Assembly (NCBI GenBank): GCA_015680905.1
Contig: CM027378.1
Coordinates: forward strand, 1,550,001-1,614,000
Reading direction: 5' to 3'
DNA: 64,000 nucleotides
From: Coptis chinensis
Taxonomy: Eukaryota > Streptophyta > Magnoliopsida > Ranunculales > Ranunculaceae
Below the pieces are notes generated by a model that did not search any database, was not told the origin of the DNA, and saw only the letters and a list, made by a program, of their open reading frames with translations. Made by a program: the position numbers and the translations under genes. Below, in pieces: positions 24,454 to 36,215 of the stretch; position 1 is the stretch's first letter; each line of letters opens with the position of its first letter.

Positions 24454-25974
24454 TGATAAGAGCCCAAAACTGTAGTTTTAACCCTTTAACAGTCATACTT
24501 TTAGACCAATTATGTGAGTAATAATTAAGAGTTAACACTGATTACGTGTTTTTATGCATTTCAGGTTTCAAAGTCCATTATGTGCAGAAATGTGCCACTT
24601 TAGCGAGATAAAGGAGCAAAGGTCGGTTACTAAGGAGTTCTGTGATTAAAGGCCCAGTTTCGAGAAGACAAAGCCTTTTCTAAAAGCCCGGTCAAAAGCT
24701 GAAAAGTCAACGCGGGCCGAAACAACACACAAAGTCAGTAGAATTTCCGAAGGACATATCTTTGGACTCAGACCTCGGAATGGGGCCTACCTTATGTCAA
24801 AACGACCGGCTCGGAAAGATCTTTCCAATGGTCTAAGCCTTAACCCAATCAGAGGAGCAGAAGTAGACGGAAAGTCTATTGAAGCCAACTGCAGCTGAAG
24901 AGGCCTTTTTGGACTGAAAGAATTGGGTTTTGGGCCTGATTCTCTGGCCCAAAACATGGCTCCAAGCCCATGAACGATTTTTGGATCTCAATGTATAAAA
25001 ACAAAAGCTTAGCTCTTTGTTAATGGTAGAAAATTAGGTAAAGAATAGTAGATAGTTAGACCTAGAAATAGATTAGATTAGTTAGCCTCCATTAATAAAT
25101 TCTAGATCTAGTTTTTCATGTAGATTAATTAAGTTTAGTTCCATTTCAATTATTGTATTAGATTAAACCTTTGAATCTTGTTCTTTATTTTGATTAGATC
25201 AATAAAGTAGTATTTTTTATCAATTTCGATTTTGTCATTTCCATTCCTAGATCTAATTTCAATTCCTCTCTTTATTTCATTTGAGTCATTGAATTAGATT
25301 TCATTATTGTTAAATTAAGTAAATTTCAATTCTTTATATCATGTTTAGTTTAAATGTAATCGGAAATGATTGCGTAATGATTTTCGGCTAAACCTCCATT
25401 AGAGGGGGTTGAGAAGCCTTGATGAAAGCTTGATTCTGAATATTGTAGAATCGTCGTAATTTCCTTTCCACTCTAGAAACGATTAGTTCACCATGAGAAT
25501 GGGTTTAATCGTTCACATGCTAGTTATGAATTGGTAGGAATGCCATGTGTAATTAGGGATTAGGAAGAACCAATCGATTACAAGCAAAGCGATTCAATTC
25601 AGATTACGACGATTCGTCGTTAATAGGATTAAGTCGAGTTAAGGTGGAATCAATCCCCCTCTAACTCCTTATCATAGAATCAACGTAGCATTCCCTTAGT
25701 TATTCCCATCGTCGACTAGTTGCATTTCGTGGGTAGTTGCATCGTAGTCTAGTTGCCTCATTCGTAAATCATTGACTTTAAGTAGAGTACTTACACGTGA
25801 GAACATAGCATACGGAAGGACTAGGAGTGGAACGAATCACTCTACTCCACTATATCTCATAGGATTGAGAGTAGAATCTTTGATAAATATAGGCACATAA
25901 GATAGTTTTAGTTTACTTACGTTTTGAGTTCATCGTTCATTTCGTAGGTAAACTATTCATTTTATGTTTTATCA
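24454..25974 (+). repeat. 3' LTR of element C
   Basis: The 1.52-kb LTR has the same termini as the 5' LTR. Its first 590 bases agree almost perfectly with 13268-13860, TATA box included, while the last 900 are strongly diverged. The right target duplication GGTGG follows at 25975-25979. Confidence 0.88.
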
Positions 25975-25979
25975 GGTGG

Positions 25980-26522
25980 TAGTGTAGAAGAAAATGGAAT
26001 GGAAAATTCAAAAATGATAAGTGTGAGAGAATAAGGTCTTCGAGATATTTATACTAGAGAATCCTTATTTTCTTTCCTGCTTCTAACATGGGTTTCCATA
26101 CTTGGATTTTTCAAGCTTTTGTATTCCCTTTTGATTTGATTTTTTTTTTTTGTTTTTTTTTTGGGGAATTCTAACCTTGACATTTCTTTTGATTTTTGGA
26201 AACATATTTCTATTTTTTTTTTCTTTTTCTTTTCTTATGAAACAGGTAACTGATTTTGATTTGTGACAAGGTTTTTCTCTTCATTTTTCTCCACTTCATC
26301 CTATTTCTCATACTCATCATCTAGGTAGGCTTATTTATTTGTGGTTACTAGATGGGTAATGATTTTTTTTTTGTGAAGTAGAAAGGATTAATGAAAGGTT
26401 CAGTGGGGCGACTAGCGGTAATTTTATTTATTTTTTATTTTTTTTATTTTTTTTTACAGGTGTGAATTTTTGGCTATATCGATCCAAAGAAGGCCTAAAT
26501 TCTCGCCTAGGATTTAGGTAGT
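25980..26522 (-). other. Element D 3' noncoding sequence between two insertions
   Basis: This is T-rich sequence of element D lying between element C and the solo LTR. The end (26395-26520) matches element C's 23270-23400 in reverse complement. No gene is seen. Confidence 0.6.
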
Positions 26523-28046
26523 TGATAAGTGCTCAAAAGTAATGATTTATAACCCCAATTATGTATATGTTAGTCTCCATTTTATATTTAAATATTCTAA
26601 TATGATGCAATTTGAGTTTTTGCAGGTCAAAGAACCTAAATGTGAAATATGGAAGGAAAAGAAGTCAAACAAGTCAAAAAGGAGTCATTGGGAATTACAG
26701 CTAAAGGCCTAGGGCAAAAATGTCATATTTGTCTCCATAAGTGCCAAGCCTAATGGGACTCTAAAAGAGGATAATAATTGAGTTAGAAGAGTCTTCAATC
26801 TGATCTCAAAGCCTTAATTTCAACTTCATAGGAAGATGAGATCAACATGGAAAAGAAGTCAGACTTTCACAAGAATTAGGAAACTGAAAGTTGTCGTTTC
26901 TGCGACTTGGGAAATAGCCCGCAGGGCAAAGTGGGCCACGTCAAACTTCGGTCCAACTGAATCTAACTTTTCCAGGATTGCTTCTAGAAAGATTACAGAG
27001 AGTTTGAAACCAAATAAACATAGGATTCGGATCTCTATCCAGACGAGCATGTAAGCCAATATATAAGGCACAAAAATCTCAGTTTACATCATCTAGGAAA
27101 TTTAGTGTTTGCATCTTAGATCTAGAATTAAGGGAGAAGAAAGTTCAGACCTTTTCACCATTAATAGCTATAAAGATTATTCCTTTTCATATTGTGTTCA
27201 TAGCATAGTATGAGGGGCTAATCTCCCTTCTCTTGGGAGGGGAGATGAAGCCTTTTGTATGTTTTAGTTTAGTTCTTCTTCTATCATATTTTAGTTTAAA
27301 TCCCTCATTGAGTTTCTTCTTATTAGTCCATTGATCTAACGCTCCCTGTGGAGGTTAGGAGGTCTTAGGGTAATTCAAGATTGTGTAGAGCCAAATACCA
27401 CAAACCCTAGATTCTTTTCTTCTAGTTTTTAGTGTTCTAGTGTGATGATTGGATTCTTTATGGCACCTCAATTAGTTGTATGGTTAATGCCACATGTGGA
27501 TTTTCCATGGCACCTAGAGTTGTATATTGAATGCCACTTAAAGCACAATTTGGTTAGATAGAAGATATCATCGGAGATTGAAGAAGTATTTGATAGAAAG
27601 ATAGAAAGCACGTTGAAAGCCACATATTATCATCATGGTTATGAGCATAAGGTTTGTAGGTATGGTGAGTTTCTATTGGTGATTTATATTAAACATGATA
27701 GTTAGATCTATTAGACTAATTCTATGATTTTGGTGGATTCATCTCTCCCAAGATATTCTCTCTCTTGATTCATATTTATATATTTAATTTAGTTTATTTT
27801 ATGCATAGCTTAAATCTCAAATCAAATCAACTATATATTAATTATTACTTAGCCACATCTTTTACTTGCATCCATTAGAGTAATTTAGATTAGGAATTTC
27901 TATTATCATCACTTAGTTATTTAGAGTAGGATTGATACCTTGCTAGCCACTATACTAATCAATATATATTAGGCTAAGTAAGATTTGCAAAGATAATTAA
28001 CACAAACAACGACATATAAATAATTACGTGTTTAGGTGCTTTTTCA
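26523..28046 (+). repeat. Solo LTR of an Athila-like family inside element D
   Basis: It begins TGATAAGTGCTCAAAAG, the same start as the LTR of copies A/B, and ends near TTTTTCA at 28046. A TATA box lies near 27060-27067 and the shared hairpin-like block at 27216-27252. No internal region accompanies it. The flanking five bases are GTAGT before and ATTGT after, an imperfect match, so the right end is uncertain. The element D sequence continues on both sides, as shown by comparison with element C. Confidence 0.7.
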
Positions 28047-28644
28047 ATTGTGATCAAGTAAGTAGGCGTGTGAACTTCTCTATTATTCGAAGAACTACTC
28101 CTCCGTATGTCATTACTCATATATCACACATTTTGAGGCTTTTAGTTAGATTCTTACAGGATAGGGAAACTAAGTTGTCTAACCGTGGGTCCCAGAAACT
28201 TACTGCTGTGTACATTAAATGATAGTCAGTGTATGAATGCTCATGAAAAGATGTAAAAACTATTGCATAATGATAAATTAAGTTTCTAAGAACAAGTCCT
28301 AATTCGATGCTAGGGTGAGATTTCTAAATATTTTTCATCATAGAAAGGGAAACGAGAATTTGTCACTAAATACGTTTATTTAGACATTAAGTAAACTATA
28401 TACAACTATGCATGCCTAACTTTTGCAAAAGGTTCTCACTACCCCCAAACAGTCTGACACTGTGTCCTCAAAGTGTTAAGAGGAAGAAAGAGTATACCTG
28501 AGAGGCTTTGAGCAAAAATATAGCTGACATCTTCCACATAAATTTATTTTAACACACTATATATTATACATCATAAAAGTAGAAGCACACTGTTAGGTTA
28601 TTTATTTATTTCACATCAAAACGTAAAACAAATATATACATGCA
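28047..28644 (-). other. Element D noncoding sequence
   Basis: No gene is seen. The first 40 bases match element C's 23240-23275 in reverse complement. A CTTTGAGGACACAGTG-like stretch (minus strand, near 28450-28475) lies just after the extra ORFs. Confidence 0.5.
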
Positions 28645-29666
28645 TCAACTCACATTGCCCCAACCTTGAACTGGGGGATAGTCCCTCCTTGCCTCGTCCC
28701 TGTAGAAATGCCATTCCTTTGCATCCCGCCAATCTATCATAGCTTTCCAGACTTCACTCCACTTCCTCTTCTTTGCATTGTCTAGATGAGTTATCATTTT
28801 ATCATCATCAGGGAAATAACAAACTTTCTTAAGATACCTTGCAGGGCGTCGCCATGTCCGAAATCGCAAAGAACGAATTATCTTGTTTGTTGGACACATA
28901 GAGTCGACCTTTACCCAAATCCGAAGGTGGCCGCAAAAAGAGGGGAAGTATCGTCCGCACTATATCCCGCATCTTTGAAATCGGGGGTGATATAGTATTG
29001 CCGAAAAGACCGAGCCTTCTTAAGATTCTCAATTACTAGTTCTGTAATGTCGAAGGTGGTCTGTTGCTTTGGGCCAATGCATGGAATGTCTTACACGCTG
29101 ATTTTGATGCAGTGGAAAAATGCCAATCCCCCATGATGTTCAGAAGAATAAATAACATGGCAGTTCCAACATTCATGGTCATACTGGCTAGTGGAATAGT
29201 GAAGTCCGCCATCCCGCCCGGCCCGCGCACGTTCTTTGACGTGGGCAAGGCCATCGCCATACCGGGCAGCAAAATCTTCCCTAGAATAGTCATTAAGGTC
29301 ATTCTCTATCATGTATTGAATGGGGAGATCTGGATGAAGAGGAGGAAGGTCTAGAGCCGTAGCCACTGTTGGCTCATAAAAAGCGTGTCGGGTGTTACTA
29401 ATACGTAGTGTAAAACCATTCAAAGGGAAACCCTGGACAGCTGGTAGATCTTCTATGTGATCATAAAAATAAGTTGCCAAACCTGGGGAGTACGTCTGCT
29501 CCGGGTGTAGAATAAGAGAGTTCCAACCAACTTGAGTGATGTAGTATCTGAAAAGATGTCCATATGCCGGAGAATTCAGTAACGAATGGAAAGATTGTTC
29601 TGGAATCATCTTTGGAACTTCCATTGTAGAAGATGTGTGAAAAGAAAATGTGACCTGTTTAGACAA
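28645..29666 (-). pseudogene. Extra ORF of element D, copy nearest the 3' LTR, broken
   Basis: Open from 29666 to 29091 and continuing in decayed form to about 28645. The N-terminal part (IPEQSFHSLLNS, then a GWNSLILHPEQTY segment and YDHIEDL) aligns with the copies at 30385-30879 and 32710-32910: the shared pattern is a short basic start, a conserved aromatic GW segment, and a long-side-chain F/Y-rich stretch. The C-terminal part has an MNVGTAMLFILLNIMG helix. It is in sense orientation, after integrase. It resembles putative plant transposon proteins of unknown function. Confidence 0.6.
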
Positions 29667-29783
29667 GGATAAACAAATATTAGAGTATGATGAGAATAAT
29701 TAATTAAAAACAAATTACCATATGAAAATTAAAAACTAAAAAGAAAATGATAAATAATATAAAATTGCAAAATTTAAATGGTT

Positions 29784-30086
29784 TCATTGGCCCAAGTAAC
29801 AGCGAGGATCCTTTTGTGGGAGGGATCCGTTTATAAGATTTTCTATGTCATCAATCCGTGCAACTGCCTGTTGCAACATTTTGCTTTCTGTCTGGTAAAT
29901 CTCGGCGTGGTTCTCCATTATGAGAGTGTGATTTGCTAAGATTTGGTTGTGGCTGTGCAAGAATTGTGCTTGTTCCTCTTCGTTTATTGTCCGCAGGTCC
30001 TGAAATTCAAGAAGGCTGGTGATAATAATGTTCTGACATTTGAATAATGTCATCAGTCCTTGTTGAATTAAGCGAAGCCCTTCCAT
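29784..30086 (-). pseudogene. Helical C-terminal segment of the middle extra ORF, element D
   Basis: The 100-residue open stretch is rich in Gln, Glu, Leu and His with heptad-like spacing and is likely a coiled coil. It follows the copy at 30385-30879 and corresponds in position to the coil at 31851-32096 in the next unit. Together each pair forms a repeat unit of GW domain plus coil. Confidence 0.5.
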
Positions 30087-30384
30087 GGGATTAAATACGT
30101 TGGATAATACATTTTCAGTAAAGATGTTGTCGGTGGAACAATCTTCGTTGGTTCCTGTACCGACATGGTTCTTTGCAATGTCGGGGGTTCTAGAATCCGT
30201 TCCTACATACTGAGTGAATGGTAAGAATGTTAGCTGTTCGAAGAGGTGTATGAGGAGAAGTACTAGAAAAACCCCAATGTATCATGATAAGTGTCACAAT
30301 GGTTGGTAAAGGAGCTGCCTTTTTTCCGCACGTCGTCGATCGCATTCCGAGAAATTTAATAATGCAAAAATCATTGCAGTTACT

Positions 30385-30879
30385 CTACAAGACCCAGAGT
30401 AAATGGAGGAGGGGTTTGGTTATTTTGGAAGTCTTAGACGTGCCTAGGACATTATGAGCTACCCATTGGATCACAGATAATTGGTTCTTTTGTAAAGATC
30501 GCTGATAAACAATACGGTTTTTCCGGTTGTATTCACCATGAAGGATAGTTGCAAACATCAGAAGCCGGATATTATCGAAAGGTGAATCCTGAAGGTGTAC
30601 TCCTTGGTTTGTACTAGGAATTTGAAGTACCTCAGAGATGATTTCCATAGTAAATTCATGTTCGCATCCGTTAGCACGGACAAAGAATTGTCCGTTTTGG
30701 AAATAACCGCTTTTATAAAATAACAAGACCAATTCTCTGGAATAAAATGCTTGCTTATGGTGTAAAAGAGGGTACCATCCTCGACGTAATATTTCAGTGT
30801 AAAAAAAAGGATGAAAAATACCATTTTGGAAATTTTCCATAAAATTTTGCTCTGGCACGAAACTTCGAGTGAGGGCCAT
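30385..30879 (-). pseudogene. Extra ORF of element D, middle copy
   Basis: The 164-residue stretch opens MALTRSFVPEQNFMENF and carries the GWYPLLHHKQAFYSRELVLL-type segment that defines the family here, then an FFVRANGCEHEF-like stretch. It is similar in order, though diverged in sequence, to 29091-29666 and 32710-32910. No signal peptide or transmembrane helix is evident. Function unknown. Confidence 0.6.
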
Positions 30880-31850
30880 TAAAGATGGAGTGGTGAAGAA
30901 AAAGATTATTTTAGAAAAAGGGAAGTTAAATTTTTGAGGTGTCTATCCTTGTTATAAATAGGCACTTATCCAAAAATGTAAAAGATACGTTTCGAGGTGT
31001 CACAAAGTAGTTAGACCATGTGTATCTTCTAAGATATGCGCAAAAGTGGATGTAGTGTGGATGAGAAGAATGGGGCATGTGACAAGGAAAATGTAGATAT
31101 ACGATCACAATAAAATGTAAGAACGTACAACAGTATGGAAACACAACATAATGATACGATGACTTAAATACAAACCTAAATATTAGATAGAACTATATGC
31201 CACATTAACAACATGACTATAATAAAACAACCGAACATGAAGACTTGAGTAGCATATTCAATCTGCTGCTGCTCAAACTTTTCCAGTGCATCCATGAATC
31301 TTGAGCTTGGAGTGATCTAAAAATGTTTTTTAGAATAAGAAGTGTAGAGGGAAGAATATGAAATGAGTGAATATGGAGGAAGAGTTGAACTTATTTATAA
31401 AAAGAAAATTGCCGTTTTCTGACCGTTTTTTAGATGTGGTTCATGACCGTTTTCTGACCGTTTTTTATGCGTTTTCATTATCGGTTTCTGAACGTTTTAT
31501 AAAACGTTAGTTTAAGTTAAAATTTGTTGTTTAAGTATGACATTTAAAATATATATTTATATATATGTATATAATTTATTATTACCAATATATGTTCCTA
31601 CCTATATACTATAATATTAGATATAGCTAATATATCAAGATAGAAAAATTTAGGAACCATCTACTATTAAGCTGGAAAATGCAAACACGTAAATAAAATA
31701 TCTGATATAAATATTATACAAGACCGGAAAAAATAAATCTAGCTACTGATGATCCTCAGGTGCTGTAGCAGAATCCTCGGGGGCTGCAGAAGAAGAACCA
31801 GGAGTCCTGCGACGTCATGCAGTACGAGCTCCCGTGGAGGCTAACTGCTC
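30880..31850 (-). other. Spacer between extra-ORF copies of element D
   Basis: AT-rich sequence with no gene. Around 31410-31500 there are four copies of a CCGTTTTCTGA-like motif. It separates the middle from the upstream extra-ORF unit. Confidence 0.5.
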
Positions 31851-32096
31851 CTAGATATCACCAAGAGTATCCATCACCTGAGCCTGAAACTGATGCTGAC
31901 TCGCCATGAACATTCGCTGGAACTGGTTCTGGCGAGTATACATATCTCTCAGACCTGAAATGCAGTCATGGAAGCTCTCATTTCCTGCTGGAATTCTCCC
32001 ATCTTTGTCATCATCATCGACTTCGTGGCGCGAGTGGTTATATCTGTCCTTAACTTCGCCCAAAGTGCGTCTCATCGATACTTGGCGAGTGTACAT
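31851..32096 (-). pseudogene. Helical segment of the upstream extra-ORF unit, element D
   Basis: The short open stretch has a basic start, an acidic Asp-rich middle and a Gln/Met/Phe-rich end, in the same relative place as 29784-30086. It carries an internal repeat of DMYTRQ/MYTRQ. It is broken. Confidence 0.4.
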
Positions 32097-32709
32097 ATCT
32101 CTCGGACCAATCGTTCACAAAGACGTAAGGCCTCTATGGGGTGGGTGATCTTACTCATGGCGATCTCATCAAAGTAGGGTGGGTGAGAGGATCCTACGCT
32201 AGTGTGCTTTCGGCAACCCTAGGTCTTTGTGGGTTCCCAAGGGTCTTGTATGCATTTCTTGAAGACAAGCATATTCTCATATTGTGGTATAGGGAGTAGT
32301 GGGGTGGCGGACGAAAAACCCAGTTAATCATAACTTGCGTTACTAGAATGGCAAGAGGGCTGACCTAAGAGTAGCATGTGTGATAATATCAAAAAGAAAG
32401 GTAACGATCACGAAGTTACCCTTTTCGCTCTGGAGGATCCGAGAAAGGTGGAGGAAGGTCTTGTTGATGTCCGAAGGCTTCGAGGTGCTAATGACGTTCT
32501 TGAGTCCCAAAGAATTGAGTCACAGCCGGTTGGTTTTAAATCGACCGAGTGCGTCGACACGCCGCGCATTCCGTTGATGTTGTACTCTCCCTCGATTAAG
32601 CGTGTCGAGCATTAGGTCGTAAAGTCCGTGGGTACACGACTGCTTTGAGTCGATGCGTGGTCGACCCGAGGAGGAATCCCCGTGATCCCGAGAGCAACAC
32701 AGGTGTGAC

Positions 32710-32910
32710 TTAAATTGGCGCACCCCCGACGGTGACCCAAAAATGGTCGCCATTAAAGCTCCCATTGTCATAGAATTTCATCACCAAATCCTTGGAATAA
32801 AGCCCTCCATTGGCATATAACAAACTCTCCCATCCTCTAGAGTGAATTTCGTGATCAAAGAATGGAGCAAACATCCCGTTTTCAAACAAATTTCCAAAAA
32901 AAAATTCCAC
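32710..32910 (-). pseudogene. Extra ORF of element D, upstream copy, fragment
   Basis: The 66-residue stretch NGMFAPFFDHEIHSRGWESLL aligns with NGIFHPFFYTEILRRGWYPLL of the copy at 30385-30879, including the following GLYSKDLVMKFYDNGSF-like part. It is the third recognisable copy in the element. It is broken. Confidence 0.6.
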
Positions 32911-33689
32911 ACAAATCTGCTTTTTTAGGCCATTCTTGGTCTTAGAGAGGATGGCTATTGATTCTTGATGAGGGAAAGAAATGGGATGTTACGGACGGAA
33001 GGAAAACTTGGTCGGAGATGTGAGGGTCTCGTGCGAGACCTGGTTTTAGTGTGGGCCTGTCTCGTGCGAGACTAAATCGAGAGGGGGCAAGATCCGGTTT
33101 TTTAGGGAGAAAAATGATGTAAATGTGACGTGTGTGTTCCGGTTTTTTGTGTTTAAATGGATCGAGAATTCGATATTTTGGTTGGGCCAAAAATTTCCCC
33201 AAGCCCAAATCAAGCCCTAAGCCCGATTTAAACCTAAAAAATCTAAATGCTTACCCACGACTCGGCACGAAAAATGTTATCCAATTGTATGAGTCATTTT
33301 TGAAGGTCACAAGGTTTTTTTTTTAAAAAGAAGGAGAGTGTTTTATTTATAAACAAAGGTTTTATTTATATACAAGGGAGATATACGTGAAAAACACTGG
33401 ATGTCCAGGAGAGTCACCATCTTAAATCATAGACAACTGTCATGTCGGCTCTGGAGCGAACCCAATCCAGCCAGACCGTGGCTTCACCTCTATGTATTAT
33501 GGGGTTAGGGGCAGGACGGAACCATCCTGGACCGTGCACGCTACGGTCTAATAAAATTGCCCTTATTACATACGGCTATCCTCAAACCGCCCCAAGGGAA
33601 CTCAAAGTAACCAATTCTAGGGTTGGTTTGGTGGAATCCATTGCCCGTTTGTGTTCCAAGTATGCAACATCTGAGGTTAGACACGAATC
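32911..33689 (-). other. Element D spacer between integrase end and extra ORFs
   Basis: No gene is seen. Two copies of GTCTCGTGCGAGAC (each able to form a six-base-pair hairpin) lie at about 33027-33072. T-rich and A-rich runs flank 33310-33330. Confidence 0.45.
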
Positions 33690-33748
33690 TCATGTGTAAA
33701 ACTTAATGCAAAGGGAAAAGGCAATAATATAAACATATCTACAAGGTG

Positions 33749-33844
33749 AGTCTTTTAACGTCAGATCCTCAAGACGAGTCGAGTCTTTTAACGTCAGATC
33801 CTCAAGATGAATCGAGTCTTTTAACGTCAGATTCTCAAGACGAA
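33749..33844 (-). repeat. 33-base tandem repeat in element D
   Basis: Three near-identical units read GAGTCTTTTAACGTCAGATC plus a CTCAAGA(C/T)GA tail. On the minus strand they keep an open frame and encode an 11-residue unit with LTLKDS at its core. The repeat lies inside a minus-strand open stretch (33690-34178) I do not recognise, just after the integrase. Confidence 0.85.
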
Positions 33845-34343
33845 TCCCAACCTGTGGGAGAAAACGGCGGCGAAGATTATCCCGCTTGGCGGTGGTGTCG
33901 GAACAAAAGTATACCTTTAACTGGCTAGTATCGGATAGGAAGTCAGGGCCTAGACAGAAGGGTGTTTGGCAATGCATACACCAGCCCATCCTTCGCGCAC
34001 GTCGTTTACGAGCAAAAGAACTACGACCATTCCCTATTCGTGATGAGTGAGACTTACACCAAATGATTAGCTGAAGTTCGCGAGGTAGAGAGTAGAAAAG
34101 GGAAGAGAAGGAAGGAGGTGAAATTTTAGGTACCCATCGTTTACCAAAAAGTACGTTTGCTCGTGTTGCAGAAGACATTTATACTCAGTTCTAAAAAAAA
34201 GTTTTAGTGGACTAAGGTTAAAGCTTGCAACCACACACTTCAAAAGAACTTTGGAGATCATAAGATAGAAGATGGCCCGGCTACCAAAATGGCGTACCCT
34301 CTATAGAAACAAGATTGAGTGCGTAAACGAAACATCTAGTCGA

Positions 34344-35281
34344 TTATATCTTTGGATTACGAAGAAGAGTCCGTTCAACATCTGGTGAGCGTAATTCGTG
34401 GTAATGTTTTAGGTGTTGTCCATTGACTTGAAATTCACTGTTATCTTTTGGATTAAGCAAAGAGATTGCCCCATAATGTTTCACAGCTAACACAATGAAA
34501 GGACCAAACCATCGTGTTTTCAATTTACCAGGAAAGATGTGTAATATGGAGTTGTACAGTAAAACTTTTTGGCCAATTTTGAAATCCTTACGCAAAATGT
34601 GCTTGTCGTGCACTCTTTTCATATTAGCTTTGTAGGATTTCGAGAGATCATAAGCATCACTCGAATCTCCTCCACTCATTTAATTGCAGTTTTAAACTTC
34701 TGCTTTTGCCTCGATGATATTGTAATTAAGGCTTTTGATGGCCCAAAGGGCACGATGCTCAAGTTCAACCGGCGGATGACAAGGTTTTCCAAAAACAATG
34801 CGGTAAGGAGACATCCCTATAGGTGTCTTAAATCTTTGTTCGGTATGCCCACAAGGCATCCGATAAAAGCGAGAGACCAGTCCTTTCTTGATGGGTTGAC
34901 AGTTTTCTCCATAATAGACTTTATCTCTCTGTTGGAGACTTCCACTTGGCCACTCGTTTGTGGGTGGTATGGAGTAGCAACCTTGTGAGTAACTCCATAT
35001 TTCTTCATTAAAAACCCAATTTTTTTTTTACAAAAATGTGTACCCCCATCACTGATGATAGCTTTGGGAACACCAAAACGAGAGAAAATGTTTTCTTTTA
35101 CAAATCTCACGACAGTCTTATGGTCATTTGAGCGACATGCGAGTGCCTCAATCCATTTGGACACATAGTCTACAGCGACTAAAATGTATAGAAAACCTTG
35201 AGAAATAGGGAAGGGTCCCATAAAATTAATGCCCCAAACATCAAAAATTTCCACAATCAAGATAGGATTTAGGGGCATCAT
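34344..35281 (-). pseudogene. Integrase region of element D, broken
   Basis: At 34817-35281 the core domain is readable: [12 protein letters not shown], the KWIEA stretch, the [16 protein letters not shown] segment and the [17 protein letters not shown] segment, typical of Athila integrase. At 34344-34679 the C-terminal GPF-type domain follows (KTRWFGPFIV). The enzyme would insert the DNA copy into the genome. No chromodomain is seen, as expected for Athila. It is broken. Confidence 0.85.
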
Positions 35282-36215
35282 ATTTCATTTGGTAATTCGA
35301 CCTAGGTGCTGACAACGAATGCAAGCTATACAATGTTCATGTGCATCGCGAAAAAGGGTAGGCCAGTAAAAACCACATTGTAACACCTTGGCCGCAGTTT
35401 TCTTTCCACTGAAATGACCTCTGCAAGATTGTTCATGGCAAAAGGATAATACGTCGGTGTGTTCCCAGTCGGGAATGCAGCGACGAATGAGTTGGTCGGA
35501 ACAATACTTAAAGAGGTAGGGTTCATCCCAGAAATAATATTTTACAGTGGATAAAAACTTTTTATGATCGGGGCGTGACCAAAAGGAGGGACTTCCTCGA
35601 AACTAGGTAGTTAACGATATCCGGCGTACCATGGAGATGAGAAAATAGAGTACAAGTATTAGATGCGGGAAGAAATCACCGATAGCTTGAAATCACTATC
35701 GATGTCACCAACCAGCCTTGATAAATGGTCGGCTCTGATATTTTTCGGTTCCTTTCTTGTCTTTGATTTCCATGGTGAATTCTTGCAAGAGAAGGATCCA
35801 AAGTGGAACAATCGTTGTTTTCGTCCTTTTCGCGAAGTAAGTACCGAATTGCGGCATGGTCATATATCACGATGGTCGATGTTCTAACTAGGTAGGGCTA
35901 AAACTTATCCAAAGCATAGACAATAGCTAGGAACTCTTTCTCGGTTGTGGTATAATTACGTTGGCGTCGTTAAGAGTTTTACTAAGCGTAGTAAATGACA
36001 ATGGGTTTGTCGTCCGTCGTTGTCCTATAAAGCGACACCAATAGCAAAGTCGCTAAGCGTCACACATCGATTCGAATGGTTGAGACCAATCGGGGGTTGA
36101 ATGATAGGAGCGGTAGTCGAGGCGGTTTTAGAGTATCAAAAGCTTGTTTGCAATTGAAATTGAAGTCGAATCTTTTGCATCCTTAAGCGGGAGATTGGTT
36201 AAGGGTCGAGCAACT
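35282..36215 (-). pseudogene. RNase H and integrase zinc-finger region of element D, broken
   Basis: The stretch between RT and the integrase core shows scattered RNase H similarity (YDHAAIRYLL near 35820-35870, matching the SDHAALRYLL motif of Athila elements) and, nearer 35300-35530, the zinc-binding N-terminal part of integrase. It is strongly decayed. Confidence 0.65.

Larger units (their letters stand above)
13268..25974 (+). mobile_element. Element C: 12.7-kb pol-less Athila-like LTR element
   Basis: The plus-strand element is bounded by LTRs 13268-14759 and 24454-25974 and flanked by identical 5-base duplications GGTGG (13263-13267, 25975-25979). Inside lie a leader, gag 15272-16990, a protease stretch about 17380-18117, AT-rich noncoding sequence with a TA microsatellite, two extra-ORF regions (19684-20847, 21672-22589), a 1.8-kb noncoding block, polypurine tract 24441-24453 and the 3' LTR. 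No RT, RNase H or integrase is seen. It is broken, with many breaks (well over ten). Its LTRs are unusual: the first 590 bases agree closely and the rest differ strongly, so an age from LTR divergence is unreliable. Confidence 0.88.

Noticed and set aside
29091-29666. This 191-codon frame as a host gene
   Set aside because: It lies inside element D in sense orientation and has related copies within D and in element C.
28645-32910. Extra ORFs of element D as an envelope gene
   Set aside because: No signal peptide, membrane segment or cleavage site is evident, and the repeated units look like a transposon-associated intracellular protein. Position alone is not enough.
33749-33844. CRISPR-like array
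   Set aside because: The units are directly adjacent without spacers, and the DNA is from a plant nucleus.
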